Source: Brassica napus
Taxonomy: Eukaryota > Streptophyta > Magnoliopsida > Brassicales > Brassicaceae
Direction: 5' to 3'
Assembly: GCF_020379485.1 (NCBI RefSeq)
Contig: NC_063443.1
Coordinates: 17,045,531 to 17,109,530 of the forward strand
Length of the DNA: 64,000 nt
Made by a program: the position numbers and the translations under genes. Shown piece by piece: positions 1-11,979 of this stretch (position 1 is the stretch's first letter; each line of letters starts with the position of its first letter). Below the pieces are notes generated by a model that ran no database searches, was not told the DNA's origin, and was given only the letters and a program-made list of their open reading frames with translations.

Positions 1-1133
1 TCTCATTGCACAAGTGCAAATTGTATTCTTCAAATCCAAGAATAGGTGTATATGGCTTATGTTGCCCTCTACCACCCATCAACACACGATCCACAGTCCT
101 TGAGCTGCTCCAGCCTGACCTCTCCCAAGATGTTATGGGTTTGAGTCATTGAGTGTCTCAAGAGCTGCAACAATACAATCCTTACAAGATTCCACATGTA
201 TGAAGTATATAGAGGGAACTTAGTCTGTCTTCCTATGTGAACAGGGAAACAATCACATAAATGATTAACGATTAGTCAACAAGAAAGGAGATTCAAAGAC
301 CATATTGTATAAGGACAGAGTGACATTCTCAAGTTTTAATGCTAAGCTAGCGGAAATGTATGTATTCTTTACAATTGGTATAATTTTTCTGAAACCATGC
401 ATTATAAACCCATTTTTACACTTTTATTAACAACTAACAATAAAAAAGAAATCCAAAGAGAAAAAAATCAAAAGCTCAGTCAGAGATCAGAGGGCATGAT
501 TTTTTCGAGGGCGGTGATTTTTAGAGGAGGAATAGCCTTTAGAGGCATGTGGTTGATCACTATGTTCTTGTTAGGATTCTGCTGGTTGAGATGTGTATTA
601 AGCTGATGGGGATGATTCTTAATTCGGCTGATGGACAGGAAGGTTCGGTTGGTTGAAAGGTACTTTAAACTAAACGTTTTTTAAATAAGAAAAAAAAAAT
701 TGAACATTGGCTTAATAAGAAAAAATTCTTTGTTTCTTGGATTATAATCTTTCTCTCTCTTTCTTTGTCTGTTTTTTGTTTTACATATCTTTCTAATGAA
801 GTTGACTATTGATTTTTAATCAAATTAAGGAGCACAGACCGTATTGAAGAAGTGAAGAAAATGAAGCCGACTGGGGAAGACTTTTAAAGTTGAGGCCTTT
901 TTGAGACTTTTTGAGAAAAAATATAAATAAACATTTTTCAAAATAAATTTCGAGATAGTTTGTAATAACTAAAATATTATTATTAAATGTTGTTAAAAAT
1001 TAAAATATCATTAAATAAAATTATAAATAAAAATATTTGAACCAAAATAATTAGTTAACAAATCATTATTTATGATAATTATATATTATATTTCGTAACA
1101 ATTTATATAATCCTAGTCTAGTTATATTTCAAA
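1..1133. other. Intergenic, AT-rich, no gene seen
   Basis: I see no gene I can support. The first 300 bases are less AT-rich than the rest and could be an old gene remnant, but I could not match them to a family. The string TCTCATTGCACAA at the left edge recurs near 4232, so a segment may have been duplicated across this interval. From about 900 the sequence becomes very AT-rich up to the Helitron end at 1134. Confidence 0.4.
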
Positions 1134-2499
1134 TTAGTTGTTTTATCCGCACATGCGGACATAATCGTCTTATTAGTTTATGTGTTACTAATCTAAAACC
1201 AACATAACAAATTATTATTTATGTTTTCAAATAGTTAAATCAAACATCAAAGTATTTATATATGTCAAATATTTTTCATCAAAATATTAATGTGTTAATT
1301 TTTTTTTTAAACACTCATATCTTAGAAATATTTTAGAAACTATATTTATGTAAATATTTTTGCTTGACTAATATTTAATTATAAATTGTTTGGTATCTTA
1401 ATTTTCTAACTCTTATAATAAAAATTATTGTTTCCAGATAGCAACACAATATATACACAATTATCTTGTTTTTTAAATATGTTTTTTTGATAATTTTATT
1501 AAATTGTTTTATAATCAATTATTTAATATTTAATATAAACTATAAGTTTAATATTATTAAAATAAAATTTGTTTTTAATTATATATAAAACTCATTAAGG
1601 GTATTGTTTAAATTAATAAATTAGTGAGTAAGTTTAAAAATTAATAATAAATCGATAACCTAGCTAAAAGTCTAAAACCTAATAAAAATATGATAAATAA
1701 GAAAAACCAACTAAATATTTAATATAACATATAAAAATAATATCATTAAAAAAAATTATTTTTAATTATATAAAATATTCGATAAGGGTATTTTTTAAAT
1801 TAAAAAACTAGTGACTTCAACTAAAAACTAAAAATAAATCAATGATTTAGTTAAAACCTAATAAAAACAGAAAAAAATAAAAAAATACCTAAAATTATGG
1901 AGAACATGACAAAATATTATAATCAATAATTTAATATATAATATAACATATAAGTTTAATATTATTAAAATAAAATTTGTTTTTAATTATATATAAAATT
2001 CATTAAGGGTATTGTTTAATTAATAAATTAGTGGGTAAGTTAAAAACTAATAATAAATCAATAACCTAGCTAAAAGTCTAAGACCTAAGAAAAGTATGAC
2101 AAATAAAAAAAATTAACTAAATATTTAATATAACATATATTTAATATTATTAAAAATAAAATTCGTTTTTAATTATATATAAGATTCAATAAGGAAATTT
2201 TTTTAATTAATAAATTAGTGACTCAACTAAAAACTAATAATAAATTAATGATTTAGCTAAAACCTAATAAAAACATGATAAATAAGAAAAGTTACTTGGA
2301 ATTATGTAGAACATGAAAAATTAGCAACTGCACTTCTCAAATGATATTATTAAAATAAAATTTGTTTTTAATTATATATAAGATTCAATAAGGGTATTTT
2401 TAAATTAATAAATTAGTGACTCAACTCAAAACCTAATAAAAATACGATAAATAAAAAAAATTATCTAAAATTAATTCACTCCACTAATAATAGTATAGA
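1134..2499 (-). mobile_element. Non-autonomous Helitron with internal tandem repeats
   Basis: Read on the minus strand, the element starts with TCTATACTATTATTAGTGG (ending at 2499), the usual 5' end of Brassicaceae Helitrons. It ends with a GC-rich hairpin (GTCCGCATGTGCGGA), a short A-rich spacer and CTAA at 1134-1137. On the plus strand it is flanked by A at 1133 and T at 2500, the expected A/T target. It has no coding capacity. Most of the inside is an AT-rich tandem array described separately. Both ends fit Helitron rules (TC start, hairpin, CTRR end, no target duplication), but I could not compare other copies. Confidence 0.75.
1510..2470. repeat. AT-rich tandem array, ~200-bp unit, about 5 copies
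   Basis: A block recurs with starts near 1511, 1711, 1919, 2112 and 2340, giving a period of about 190-225 bp. Each copy contains TATTATTAAAATAAAA, then TTTTTAATTATATA, then a segment like ATTAAGGGTATT, and a tail like AACCTAATAAAAA. Copies differ by substitutions and small indels, and the last is partial. The array lies wholly inside the Helitron. Unit boundaries are approximate because they were judged by eye. Confidence 0.8.
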
Positions 2500-3260
2500 T
2501 ATTGATGCATCTTTTGATTCTCAAGCGCAAATAAATATTGTTGGGTGAATTTTTCATGTTTCCTTCTAGTTTTGAAGATCTTCAAAACAAAATTGATCTA
2601 CTTTTGACAAGTATATTGACATATCTTTTGCTTCTGATGAATATTTAAGACGTTTCACCAAAACCTATTGAGATCCAAAATGTTTATCATACCAATGGAA
2701 TCATGAAGAATACATCTACCGGTATCTTTCTCCATATGAGAATCAAATGTTGTACTAACATTTCACAACAAGATTTAAACTTCCAACCGTAAAATTGTTG
2801 ATTGAAATGACATGATACTAGTAAATTATAATTGTTGATCAATGTTGGAATTAAAATGACATGATTAATGAAAATCTATGACTGAAATGGTTCGCCAATA
2901 GATGTTAAGCATTTTTTGTAGGTCACGAAAAAGTTAGTGTTTTATTTCAACCAAATTTAAAAGTTCCTGTGTTTAAGTGACATTTTTCATTTTCCTACTC
3001 TTAAAGATATTGATTCCCTCAGTATTTGATGATGAACACAACAACCCCTACTTGATAAAAGAATCCAACAATCCCAATGGTTTCAAAGTTGTTTTTAACA
3101 AATTCAGTTCCCAGGTTTATGAGTAGATTTATTCACGTAGTTGCAATAATGATCGCGAGAGCCACAAGAGTATGAACTCCTAGTTAGCAACGAGCATTCG
3201 ATAAGCGCCTAGCCATCCATTGATCCGCACAGCTAAAGTCATTAAAGGTGAAAAAAAAAT
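2500..3260. other. Intergenic, no gene seen
   Basis: Ordinary AT-rich sequence between the Helitron and the 14-3-3 remnant. No open frame resembles a known family, and no terminal repeats were found. Confidence 0.4.
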
Positions 3261-3269
3261 CAAGAAGAT

Positions 3270-3780
3270 GGAGAGACCGACAAAGAAAAGACAATAACGA
3301 TTTGTTTTGGCAGTTACGAGAACAAAAATATGGTGGAAGATGCCGAGAACTTGAACCTATACGCTTACTATCAAGAAGTAAGTCTCTCAAGATTACTTTT
3401 TTATGGCTAAAGAAAAAAAAAATCTTAATAGAAATTTCGGGTTGTTTTTCTTTTTGAAAGATATCAAAACTGCTGATATGGCCTATTCATCCTAGTAGGC
3501 TTGATCTTGCCCTCAACTTCTCAGTGTTCTACAATAAGGTCCTCATTCTAGTTATACCAAATCTCCTAGCTCAGTATGTACAAGGTCTTTAGTTAAACAA
3601 CAGATTTAATCATTGCCTGCTGTGACATTCTAAATTCTTATGCTTATTCACCGTTAGGCTTTTGAAGAAGCCATAGCTGAGCTTGGCACACTGGGAAAAA
3701 AATACTACAAAGATGCGGCTGCTCAAGGATCTTGAGGAAAGGTTGGGGAGTGGTGTGGAACATGTTTCCACCACCAGATT
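3270..3780 (+). pseudogene. Decayed 14-3-3 gene (GRF6/lambda-like)
   Basis: Translation of 3468-3551 gives KTADMA, then a disrupted stretch, then [16 protein letters not shown], matching the conserved 14-3-3 region [24 protein letters not shown]. After about 105 bp that ends in AG, 3658-3719 gives AFEEAIAELGTLGKKYYKD, matching AFEEAIAELDTLGEESYKD; MRLLKD follows, like MQLLRD. Stop codons, frameshifts and deletions break it. The gap between the two blocks falls where 14-3-3 genes have an intron, so this is a decayed gene and not a processed copy. A stretch at 3270-3360 may be the N-terminal exon (FVLA..LREQ), but that is weak. DMA and AFEEAIAEL favour the lambda/kappa subgroup. In Arabidopsis GRF6 (At5g10450) lies beside CYCD4;2, so this is probably its dead orthologue. 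Confidence 0.75.
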
Positions 3781-5480
3781 TCAATCTCAAAATGACCTTA
3801 ACCTTATCTCAAGACTGGAAAAGTTATTGAATTGTTTATGATGATTATGTGCACTGCTTGTTGATTTGTCTGCTCTTATAAAAAAAATCTTAAAACTATG
3901 TTCTCTACAATTTGTCATCTCTTGACTTTGCTCAAGCCTTGAAAACCTCTTTTATTCTTCTACGGTCTGCTCTGGCTCAAGTTTGAAACAAACAATCTAA
4001 GGTCTCCTTTAAAGTTAGAAACTAATACGCTAAGGTCTCCTCTGGTTCAAGTTAGAAACCAACAATCTTGGTCTCATTGTTTTGGGGGTGAATATATATA
4101 GTAATAACTTCTTTTTGTAAATATAATAAAACTAGTCAAAGTCCAAACAACACAATTTATGTAGCATAGAGCGACCGTAAGACGTGCACACACTTATGCA
4201 AGATTCGAGGTGAGAATCAAAAGAAGTCGAATCTCATTGCACAAACAGATGCAAAACATCAAAATTGTACTTGGACCACTTTGTCTGCATTGCATGCATG
4301 AAACGATATATTAAATAGAACACAGTCTTTGGTCTATTTCTGCGACATACATAATTGTTTTCTCATATATTACTTCAACTTTTCATTTCTCCCACCAATC
4401 TTTTCAGAGAAAGATACTGTAAACATTAAAAACTAAGAACCAAAGTTGCTCGCTCACACGTGATTCCAGTCCACCTCCACTACAAAGTTATACAGATTGT
4501 TGTCAAGTTGAAAGTTATATTTGATTAATAGATATAAAACCTTGAAATCAATACTTTTTAGCTAGGGGCATCATTCTTTTGTAAGAAACCCACCGATCTC
4601 TTTTCTTTGTTAGGGTGTTCGCTTTACTTCCTTGTTTTTTACTGCAAATAAAGATTGTGATGCAGAGAGGACCGTAGCCAAAAAAAACCTTGAGACTAGA
4701 CAAGAGTGTAATGTTATTACCAAGTGTTCTTAACTCAACCAAAAGGTATCAATCGAGACAAAGTTTAGAAGTCATAGAAACGAGCAAGTCAGAACAAAAC
4801 TATTATTACATATGGAGCGAAACTAATATACACAACATGTTTTTGGGATTAGGAAGATTATATATGTGACGACCTAGAACCTTATGATAAAATAAATTAT
4901 AGTGCAATGTTGTCTAGTCACATGACATGATGATAATCAGAGGTTGTGAAAAATGTGGAGGTCTGAGACGAATAGCTTTTGTAGTCCACTAACCAATAAA
5001 AGTTACAATTACAAGCCTTTTTCGAAATATAGTGGCGAAAGAGAGATTCGAAGTTCATTTAATCTCAATGATTCACAATCTATGGGATTAAACATTCGCT
5101 GCATCTTCAGATTATTTGAATTGTTATGCATTTTGGTATTAAAAAAATCTAAGAAATAAGAGCAACCATTATTATTTTTTCACATCCATTTTCCATATTT
5201 ATAATAAAAATATTTGTTTCCATGCTAATTTGAATTTTCTCCATCACATTTCAATCTCTTTACTCTAAAGCCACATCTTCATCTATATATCAATAATTTA
5301 TCCTCTCTGTCTTTTGTTTTATCTCTTCTGACCCCCAAAAACAATCTCAAAGTAAAACAAACAAAGAAGAACAAAATAAAATAAAAACAGAGACAAAATC
5401 TCTTTTTCAGTTCATTATCTCTTAATACTATAAAAACGAAAAAAAACTTGTAAACAGATCGGAAAAAGGCAACCTCTATA
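3781..5480. other. Intergenic and CYCD4 promoter/5' UTR
   Basis: No supported gene. Three imperfect copies of a short CT-rich phrase (AAGGTCTCCT followed by CTGGTTCAAG or similar) lie at about 3960-4080. The last ~250 bases before the cyclin are rich in CT and then in A, as expected for a plant core promoter and leader, and probably hold the transcription start. I could not pick a convincing TATA box. Confidence 0.4.
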
Positions 5481-7146
5481 ATGTCAGAAATTGAAAGATC
5501 GAGTTTTGATGATGAGAACTCGATTACATCTTACCGAACATCGATCCTTCAAATGGGTTTTCCATCGGAGGAGGACGAAGAGACAATCAGAGAGATGATC
5601 CACAAAGAGAGACAACACTCGCCGAGAGATGATTACTTAGAGAGACTGAGAAGTGGTGATTTGGATTTAAATGTCAGAAACCAAGCCCTTGATTGGATTC
5701 GGAAGGTACATCATTTTTTTTTCTTTTCTTATGTTGACTCGATTCTTAACTAAGTCAATGTTCAGTCACTTTGATCTGAAAAAAAAGACATGACTTTTGA
5801 TTATTACAGGCATGTGAGGAACTTCGGTTTGGACCAGTGTGTATATGCTTAGCAGTTAACTACTTGGATCGTTTCTTATCTGTTCATGACTTGCCTGTAA
5901 GTTTCTTGTCCTGAGGTTTTAGTTAACCTCTTTTGATTATTGATTGAAAGAGTGTGTTTATGATACTTCTTGCTCTAGAGTGGAAAAGCATGGGCTGTGC
6001 AGTTGTTAGCTGTGTCTTGTTTATCCCTGGCTGTTAAAATCGAGGATATTAAAGTTCCAGAGTTAATAATACATCTTCAGGTTTTGTATTAATCTCTCAT
6101 TGTCTTCAGTTGAAGTTTTTTTTTAAACCAGAATCAACATTGTAGTAATGATAATAGGTTGGAGGAGATCCTTGGTTTGTGTTTGAGGCTAAATATGTTC
6201 AAAGAATGGAGCTTTTGGTGTTGAACGTATTGAAATGGAGGTTGCGAGCCGTGACGCCGTGCTCTTACATTAGATACTTTTTGAGTAAGATCTATGGCTA
6301 TGATCAAGAACCATCTAGCAGACTGATCTCCAGATCACTACAAGTGATAGCTAGTACAACCAAAGGTGAATCCATTGGATTAACATTCAACCACAACTAG
6401 CTTTAAACTAGTTTTGCTTTTGGGTTATGGGTAAAGAAACAAGAGTATTTATGGTTGGTTGGTTGTGAAAAGTTGTGTAATGTGTGGACAGGTATTGACT
6501 TTTTGGAGTTTAGAGCTTCAGAGATTGGTGCTGCTGTTGCACTTTCTGTTTCTGAAGAACTCCATAAATTACAGTTTGACAAATTCTCCTTCTCTTCCTT
6601 ATGCCCACACCTTGATAAGGTAAGAAAAGTTCACTTTATTATACTTACAAAATTGGATCTTCAGTGTCATAATAGATAGTGAAGAATATGGAATAATAGA
6701 TATATGCATACTTCATTGCACGTTGTATTGTTATATCCCCTGTTTGAGTCCATACCAAAACTAGTTCCAGTTTAGACCAGAAAAAAACTGACCAATTCAA
6801 TTATAGTCGTCAGTTGTGAGCCCTCGTGACATACTCACATGTTTGTTTTTCTCATTCCGTATCTGATGGGGTTCAACTACAATCAAACTAGATGATGATG
6901 GGGACCCGAAAAAAAAAGTGGTGTCCTCAGAGATTATATACGTTTTCTTTGTCTGTTTTTATGTCTGATGGGTTTCATATTTTGTTTGGTGTGTGTGTGT
7001 AGGAGAGAGTGAAGAAGATTGGTGAAATGATAGAGAGAAATGGGTCAGCTTCATGTCCACAGACACCACCCAATAATAATGCAGTCTTACAATTTAAGAC
7101 TCTTTCTACTTCTTCTGTTTCCTCCTCTCTCACTTCTCTTTCTTAA
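5481..7146 (+). CDS. CYCD4;2: D-type cyclin, CYCD4;2-like
   Basis: Six exons fit GT-AG rules and keep frame: 5481-5705, 5810-5896, 5979-6080, 6158-6365, 6492-6619 and 7003-7146, encoding 297 residues. The cyclin box begins near residue 50 with the D-cyclin signature LRSGDLDLNVRNQALDWI and continues through CLAVNYLDRFLSVHDLP; the C-terminal cyclin fold includes ELLVLNVLKWRLRAVTPCSYIRYF in pieces of that order. D cyclins bind CDKA and drive G1/S entry by phosphorylating retinoblastoma-related protein. The N-terminus lacks the LxCxE Rb-binding motif that most D cyclins have, which is a known property of Arabidopsis CYCD4;2. Position next to AGP4 and a 14-3-3 remnant also fits At5g10440. The start is the first ATG in frame and gives a family-like N-terminus. 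Confidence 0.9.
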
Positions 7147-7598
7147 TTTCTCTTTTACCCCCTTTTTAAAATTGTCGCAGTTGAAATTTTGATAAAATAA
7201 ACCAACAAACAAAGAATTTGCGGGATTACTTATAAATAATAAACGTGAAAATGTGTTTTTTTATTTGTGGAACTATGAGATATATTTAAGGCTGCTAGTG
7301 CTTCTCTGGCTTGTTTTTGGTTCCCGCCAAATATTATAGCGGGAAACAAACCGACTCGGTTATGCGAGAGCTGACTTTCTTCTTTTTAAAAAGTGGATCG
7401 TATCATCGTAATGGGCTTTGAATCTAGCCCATTCATATAATATAGTTTGTTATATCCTGACCTTCGTTATCACTTGAATCAGTCAAAATCCATTGGTTAT
7501 GGGCTTCCGATTGAGGCCAATTTGATAGCATAAGACAAAACGGATCAGTGGGCTGACATGAAATATTTGGAGATTAGAGGTTTGTTTATTACTTTCTT
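7147..7598. other. 3' flank of cyclin gene
   Basis: Contains the probable 3' UTR and ordinary intergenic sequence with two GGGCTT/AGCCCA phrases. No gene seen. Confidence 0.4.
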
Positions 7599-8278
7599 TT
7601 GGGTGGGTAGAAAACCGAACCCAAACCGACTCAAGCCAAACCAAAGTATATGTCTAAACTATTTGTTTCAAGATTTTATCAATCCAAATAGTTCGGTTTG
7701 GTTTGGTTTTAAACTGAAGTATCTTTTAGTTAGATTAATTAAATATATTAATAATATTATCATTTAATATATTAAACCATTTAACCCAAACAATTGAATA
7801 AAATTATATATTTTACATCTAAATGAATAGAATAAACCCAACTAAATATAAGATAAAAAAAATATGAATCTCATACAATAGCATTAAAACCGAAAAATTA
7901 TCTACAATATTCATATTAGGTCTGAAGATTAAAACATGAAATTATTGGATTATGTTTTCTGCAATTTTATTATTAAGTTTGGTTCTACATTCAAATATGA
8001 AGAAAATAATGATTTTGTGTTAAATGATGATTTGTGTATGTTCTTATAAATTAAATTTTTTAACTCACATAGAACAAAACTAAAAAATCAAGTCGATTAA
8101 ACTGAACAAACACAACCGAACAAAACACTAACCAAATTGAACTAAAACCGAACCGAACACTAACTAAACCAAACTAAACCGAACACAAACCAAACTAATT
8201 TGGGTTGATTTGGTTAAAATTTTCTTAGATCCAAATAAAGCAAACTGAACTCTAGTTAAACTGAAATGTCCACTCCTA
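7599..8278. mobile_element. Degenerate TIR element rich in CCGAA/CAAAC motifs
   Basis: The left edge reads GGGTGGGTAGAAAACCGAA. The right edge, reverse-complemented, reads AGGAGTGGACATTTCAGTTT, an imperfect inverted match. The inside is full of ACCGAAC and AACCAAAC runs on one side and TTCGGTTTGG on the other. This style of sequence is common in hAT-like miniature elements of plants (established knowledge, applied loosely). No target duplication was found and there is no coding capacity. Confidence 0.4.
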
Positions 8279-8577
8279 CTTTCTTGGCTATAACCTGATA
8301 TTTTTCTTCATGAATCATTGTAATTATCTAGTACATTAGCTAAGTTGTATACACTTTATGATTATTGATTAGAGGGAAGATTAATGCACTAATCATTAAA
8401 ACAAAATTAATTATTTCACTTCTTTATTGACATGATTTATTAACTCACAATCAAACTGGTATGATAAAAACCACTGCTTATATAAACTAATCAATTAATT
8501 CTTTTTTATGTTTTTGAAAAATGTCATTTAACATTTTCTTATTACAAAAAAATATCATTTTAGAATTTCAATGCAAT

Positions 8578-8715
8578 TTTTAATGTAATATTAATTACAA
8601 ATTCATTGATTTGATAAATAATTTTATTTATATTAAATTTTATTGATTTTAATGTAATATTAATTACAAATTCATTGATTTGATAAATAATTTTGTTTAT
8701 ATTAAATATTATTGA
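8578..8715. repeat. Two-copy tandem duplication, 69-bp unit
   Basis: The phrase TAATGTAATATTAATTACAA starts at 8581 and again at 8650. The following bases are nearly identical through TTGATAAATAATTTT. A simple local duplication in AT-rich DNA. Confidence 0.85.
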
Positions 8716-8867
8716 TTGAATATGTATAATTATAAGAATTTAAGTGTATTCAATTATTATTTTTTAATTTGTGTGAAAATGTTAAAGTGACATATTTTTG
8801 CAAAATGGATAAATTAGTAAGATGAATTAAATTAATAATCAGGTGGGCTAACATTTTAGCTTATTTA

Positions 8868-9908
8868 GGTGGGGGTATTGGATCTAAAAGTTTGATGGAA
8901 TTCGAAGGAATCATAGTTTCCATTAAATTCTACTGTTATTCAATTATGGATTTCATTAATTCTTTCAAATTCTTGTGTTATTGGATTAAAGATTTGTAAC
9001 CAATTTTGTAATTACTTTAAATTCTAGTGTTATTCAATATTCTGTAGATTTTGTAGTAATGGCATTTCAAAGGAATTTAATGGAAAATGTATATTCAAAA
9101 TGTGAAGAACTAATTCCCTACTCTTATGATGAGATTTGTCATCATCGTAAGAAAACACAACATATTGCTGGATATGAAGTAGTTGACGATGAAAGTGAGA
9201 AAATATTCACATTCGTTAATGATTATTTTTTTCTCTTACGTAATGAGAACAAAATGACAAAATAGAAATAGCACAAATGTTTTCCATCGTCAAAGTGCTA
9301 GTATTTTAATATGTAAGATTTTATACAATGTCTACAAATAATATACCCGTATTTTGAAATCCCTACAAAATAGTAATTATCAAAAGTTCTAAATACAAAA
9401 ATTTCAAATTGTTGTTGATAATATATTTAATAAATAACATATCATAAAATCTTAAGAAGATAGTACCTATCTTTTTCCTGAATGAGCTTTTGTTAGATCT
9501 TCTTCTATAAATTCTAGTCAACCCTACATAAAAAAATCCCAAATCCATATAAAATAGTTCGTATTTTTTTAAAAGAAAGTTTTTAGATTGCTTCACGTAT
9601 ATGTAGTAGTCATAATTGTAATTTTCCTTTTAGTTTTATGAATAAAATAATGTTCTTTATCTTTTTAATATACAAAGATTCAAAAGTTTCACAGGTTTTA
9701 GAGATATTGATATTCGTAGTTCAAAAAAAGAAGAGATATTGATATTCTATCAAATTTATGTACATTCCATTAAAATCCATAACAAAACAAAACAAAACAA
9801 AAATTATAAATGCATTAAAGTCTCATCAAATCTTTTAAATTGCACTAAAAATTCTTATTTATGAATTAAGTCAAATTCTATTAAATTCCTAGATCCAATA
9901 CCACCTCC
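8868..9908. mobile_element. PIF/Harbinger-like element, non-autonomous
   Basis: The left end GGTGGGGGTATTGGATC and the right end, reverse-complemented GGAGGTGGTATTGGATC, form imperfect terminal inverted repeats. Both ends are flanked by TTA (8865-8867 and 9909-9911), the 3-bp target site of PIF/Harbinger transposons. Subterminal sequences rich in AAATTC and TTAAAT phrases are shared by both arms. It has no transposase; the short open frames inside do not resemble one. The element is about 1.04 kb and ends 18 bp before the next Helitron. Confidence 0.7.
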
Positions 9909-11979
9909 TTAGAGCTTCTATAGTTACTAGGGAATTTCCCGGGCTACGCCCGGGGTTTTTGACAGTTATATTTTTTTAACATATAATCCTTATATATCAT
10001 GGTTATGATATATAACATATAAATCGTATATCAAATTTGCAATGATTTAAACTCAAAATTTTCTTATTGTTACAATCAAAAAATATATTTGGGATGCTGA
10101 GCAAACATGTGAAATGAATACAGAGCATTTGTGTTAGCCTAGAAATGGTAAAATTTTGGTGTATTTTATTTATTATCACATAACTCTCGTGTGTTGATTT
10201 GCTTCGGCTATATACAAAGAGGCGAAGAGCATTTGTGTTATCTAAGCTTTAATTATGATCCATATAGATTCTAAGAATACATTTAGATTCTATAACACCG
10301 TACATAAGAACTTCATTATTAGTAATTAAATAGTTTAATAAATATAGCTTATTCGAAAGCAGCACAATCATTAATCAGAATACGGACTTGTGCTTGTGTT
10401 ATTTCCTCATGTAGGCAACACAAATGCTCAGCCGCTTTGTATAGCCGAAACAAATCAGCATGAGCTATCTGATTATAAATAAAATCCACAGAAATTTAAC
10501 CATCTTAAGGCTTTTTAGATTCAATTATTGTATAAACTCTACAATCTTGTTCTCAAAATCAATGTTCAAGTGATTCATGTTTGTTAACGGAAACAAAGAG
10601 AAAGAGGAAAGACGGTGAGAGCGATCCATTTAATTTTTGTTTAACTATTTATCTGTGGCATTAGAAAGGCATGAGTATTAGAATTATATATGTGGAAAAA
10701 AAATGAGAACATGTTGAGAAGAGATAAATCTTGAAGCTGTCATTTAATTACGTACAAAAGAAAATCAAGAGCTTAGTAGATCTACTCCACAAAGAGAACA
10801 CCATAACTTATCCATGACGTGAAGCTCGTGGTACCGTCGCTAATCTAAACTAATCCTCAGCATGTTAATCACGTCGTTAAGCCTGTCATTAGGCATACAC
10901 AAAGAGCTAACTCATGCTTTGAAGCATCTCAAGTTCGTAGAAGAGAATGATCGAAACGCAATCAAATTTGCTTTGATTTTTTTTATAAAAGCTTTGAACA
11001 AATATTCACAACTTAATATTTAGATTTTAGACTTTGCATTGAATTTTATTCAAAATCATAAATTACTAAAACTATTAAACATTCCACAAAAAAACATATA
11101 ATACGTAAATGTAATAGTTACTGAATTTTTTAATTATAAAATATACTTATTATTTTATAATATGTAAAAAATATATAATACGTAAATGTAATTTATCTTT
11201 AATTATGAAATATATTAACAAATGTCACAATTTTAAATATATAATTGTTATGTGTCACGATAATATTTGTAAGTGATACCGTATTTGTGAATTTTGTGTT
11301 TTGATGTGGTCACTGATTTTACTTATTGCCTACGGGGTTCATTTGTGTTGTTTTAAGGTTTTGATACTGTATATGATTCTTGAATTTTCCATTTTACTAA
11401 CAATTTTTAATTTCTATTTTTTTCCTTATCTGAATTTCTTGTGTTTTTCTTTGCGTCTTTGCTACAAACTCTTTTGTTACTCTTCCTATCATTTACTTAT
11501 TTGTAGTGCCACCTTATTCGACTTTGTATAATGGTTTTTTTTTATTTTACTTTTACTTCAGTCTAATTTACATCGCCACTTATTTGACTGTATCATTTTC
11601 CTTGAGCTTTTTTCCATTCTTTTTGTTTCTCGTTTTGTTATGATTCCACAAATCTAAAAACCTAGCTTGTGCCTAGTGATACTAAAGTTTATTTCAAATT
11701 GAAGTTTAGTGATATTAAATAGTTATTTCTTTGTTTATGTTTATAAATTCGTAAACAGGTGATACAGATTGTATGTAATCAACATTTTTTGACATTTCTT
11801 TTGTTTTAAAGCCCATCAATATATCACTGGGATTTATGCTCTGCTATTCCCTCTTGTCCGTCAAGATTGAACCTCCAAAGAGTTAACAAAATATACCCAT
11901 ATTATATTAAATATGACTATGTTACATATATACATTAGAATTTATTATAAAAATTTAAAACTATTTATATTAAATGTTT

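Noticed and set aside
397..606. 69-codon frame near the left edge
   Set aside because: Low-complexity start and no family resemblance.
3184..3390. 68-codon minus-strand frame
   Set aside because: Opposite strand of the 14-3-3 remnant, no resemblance to a family.
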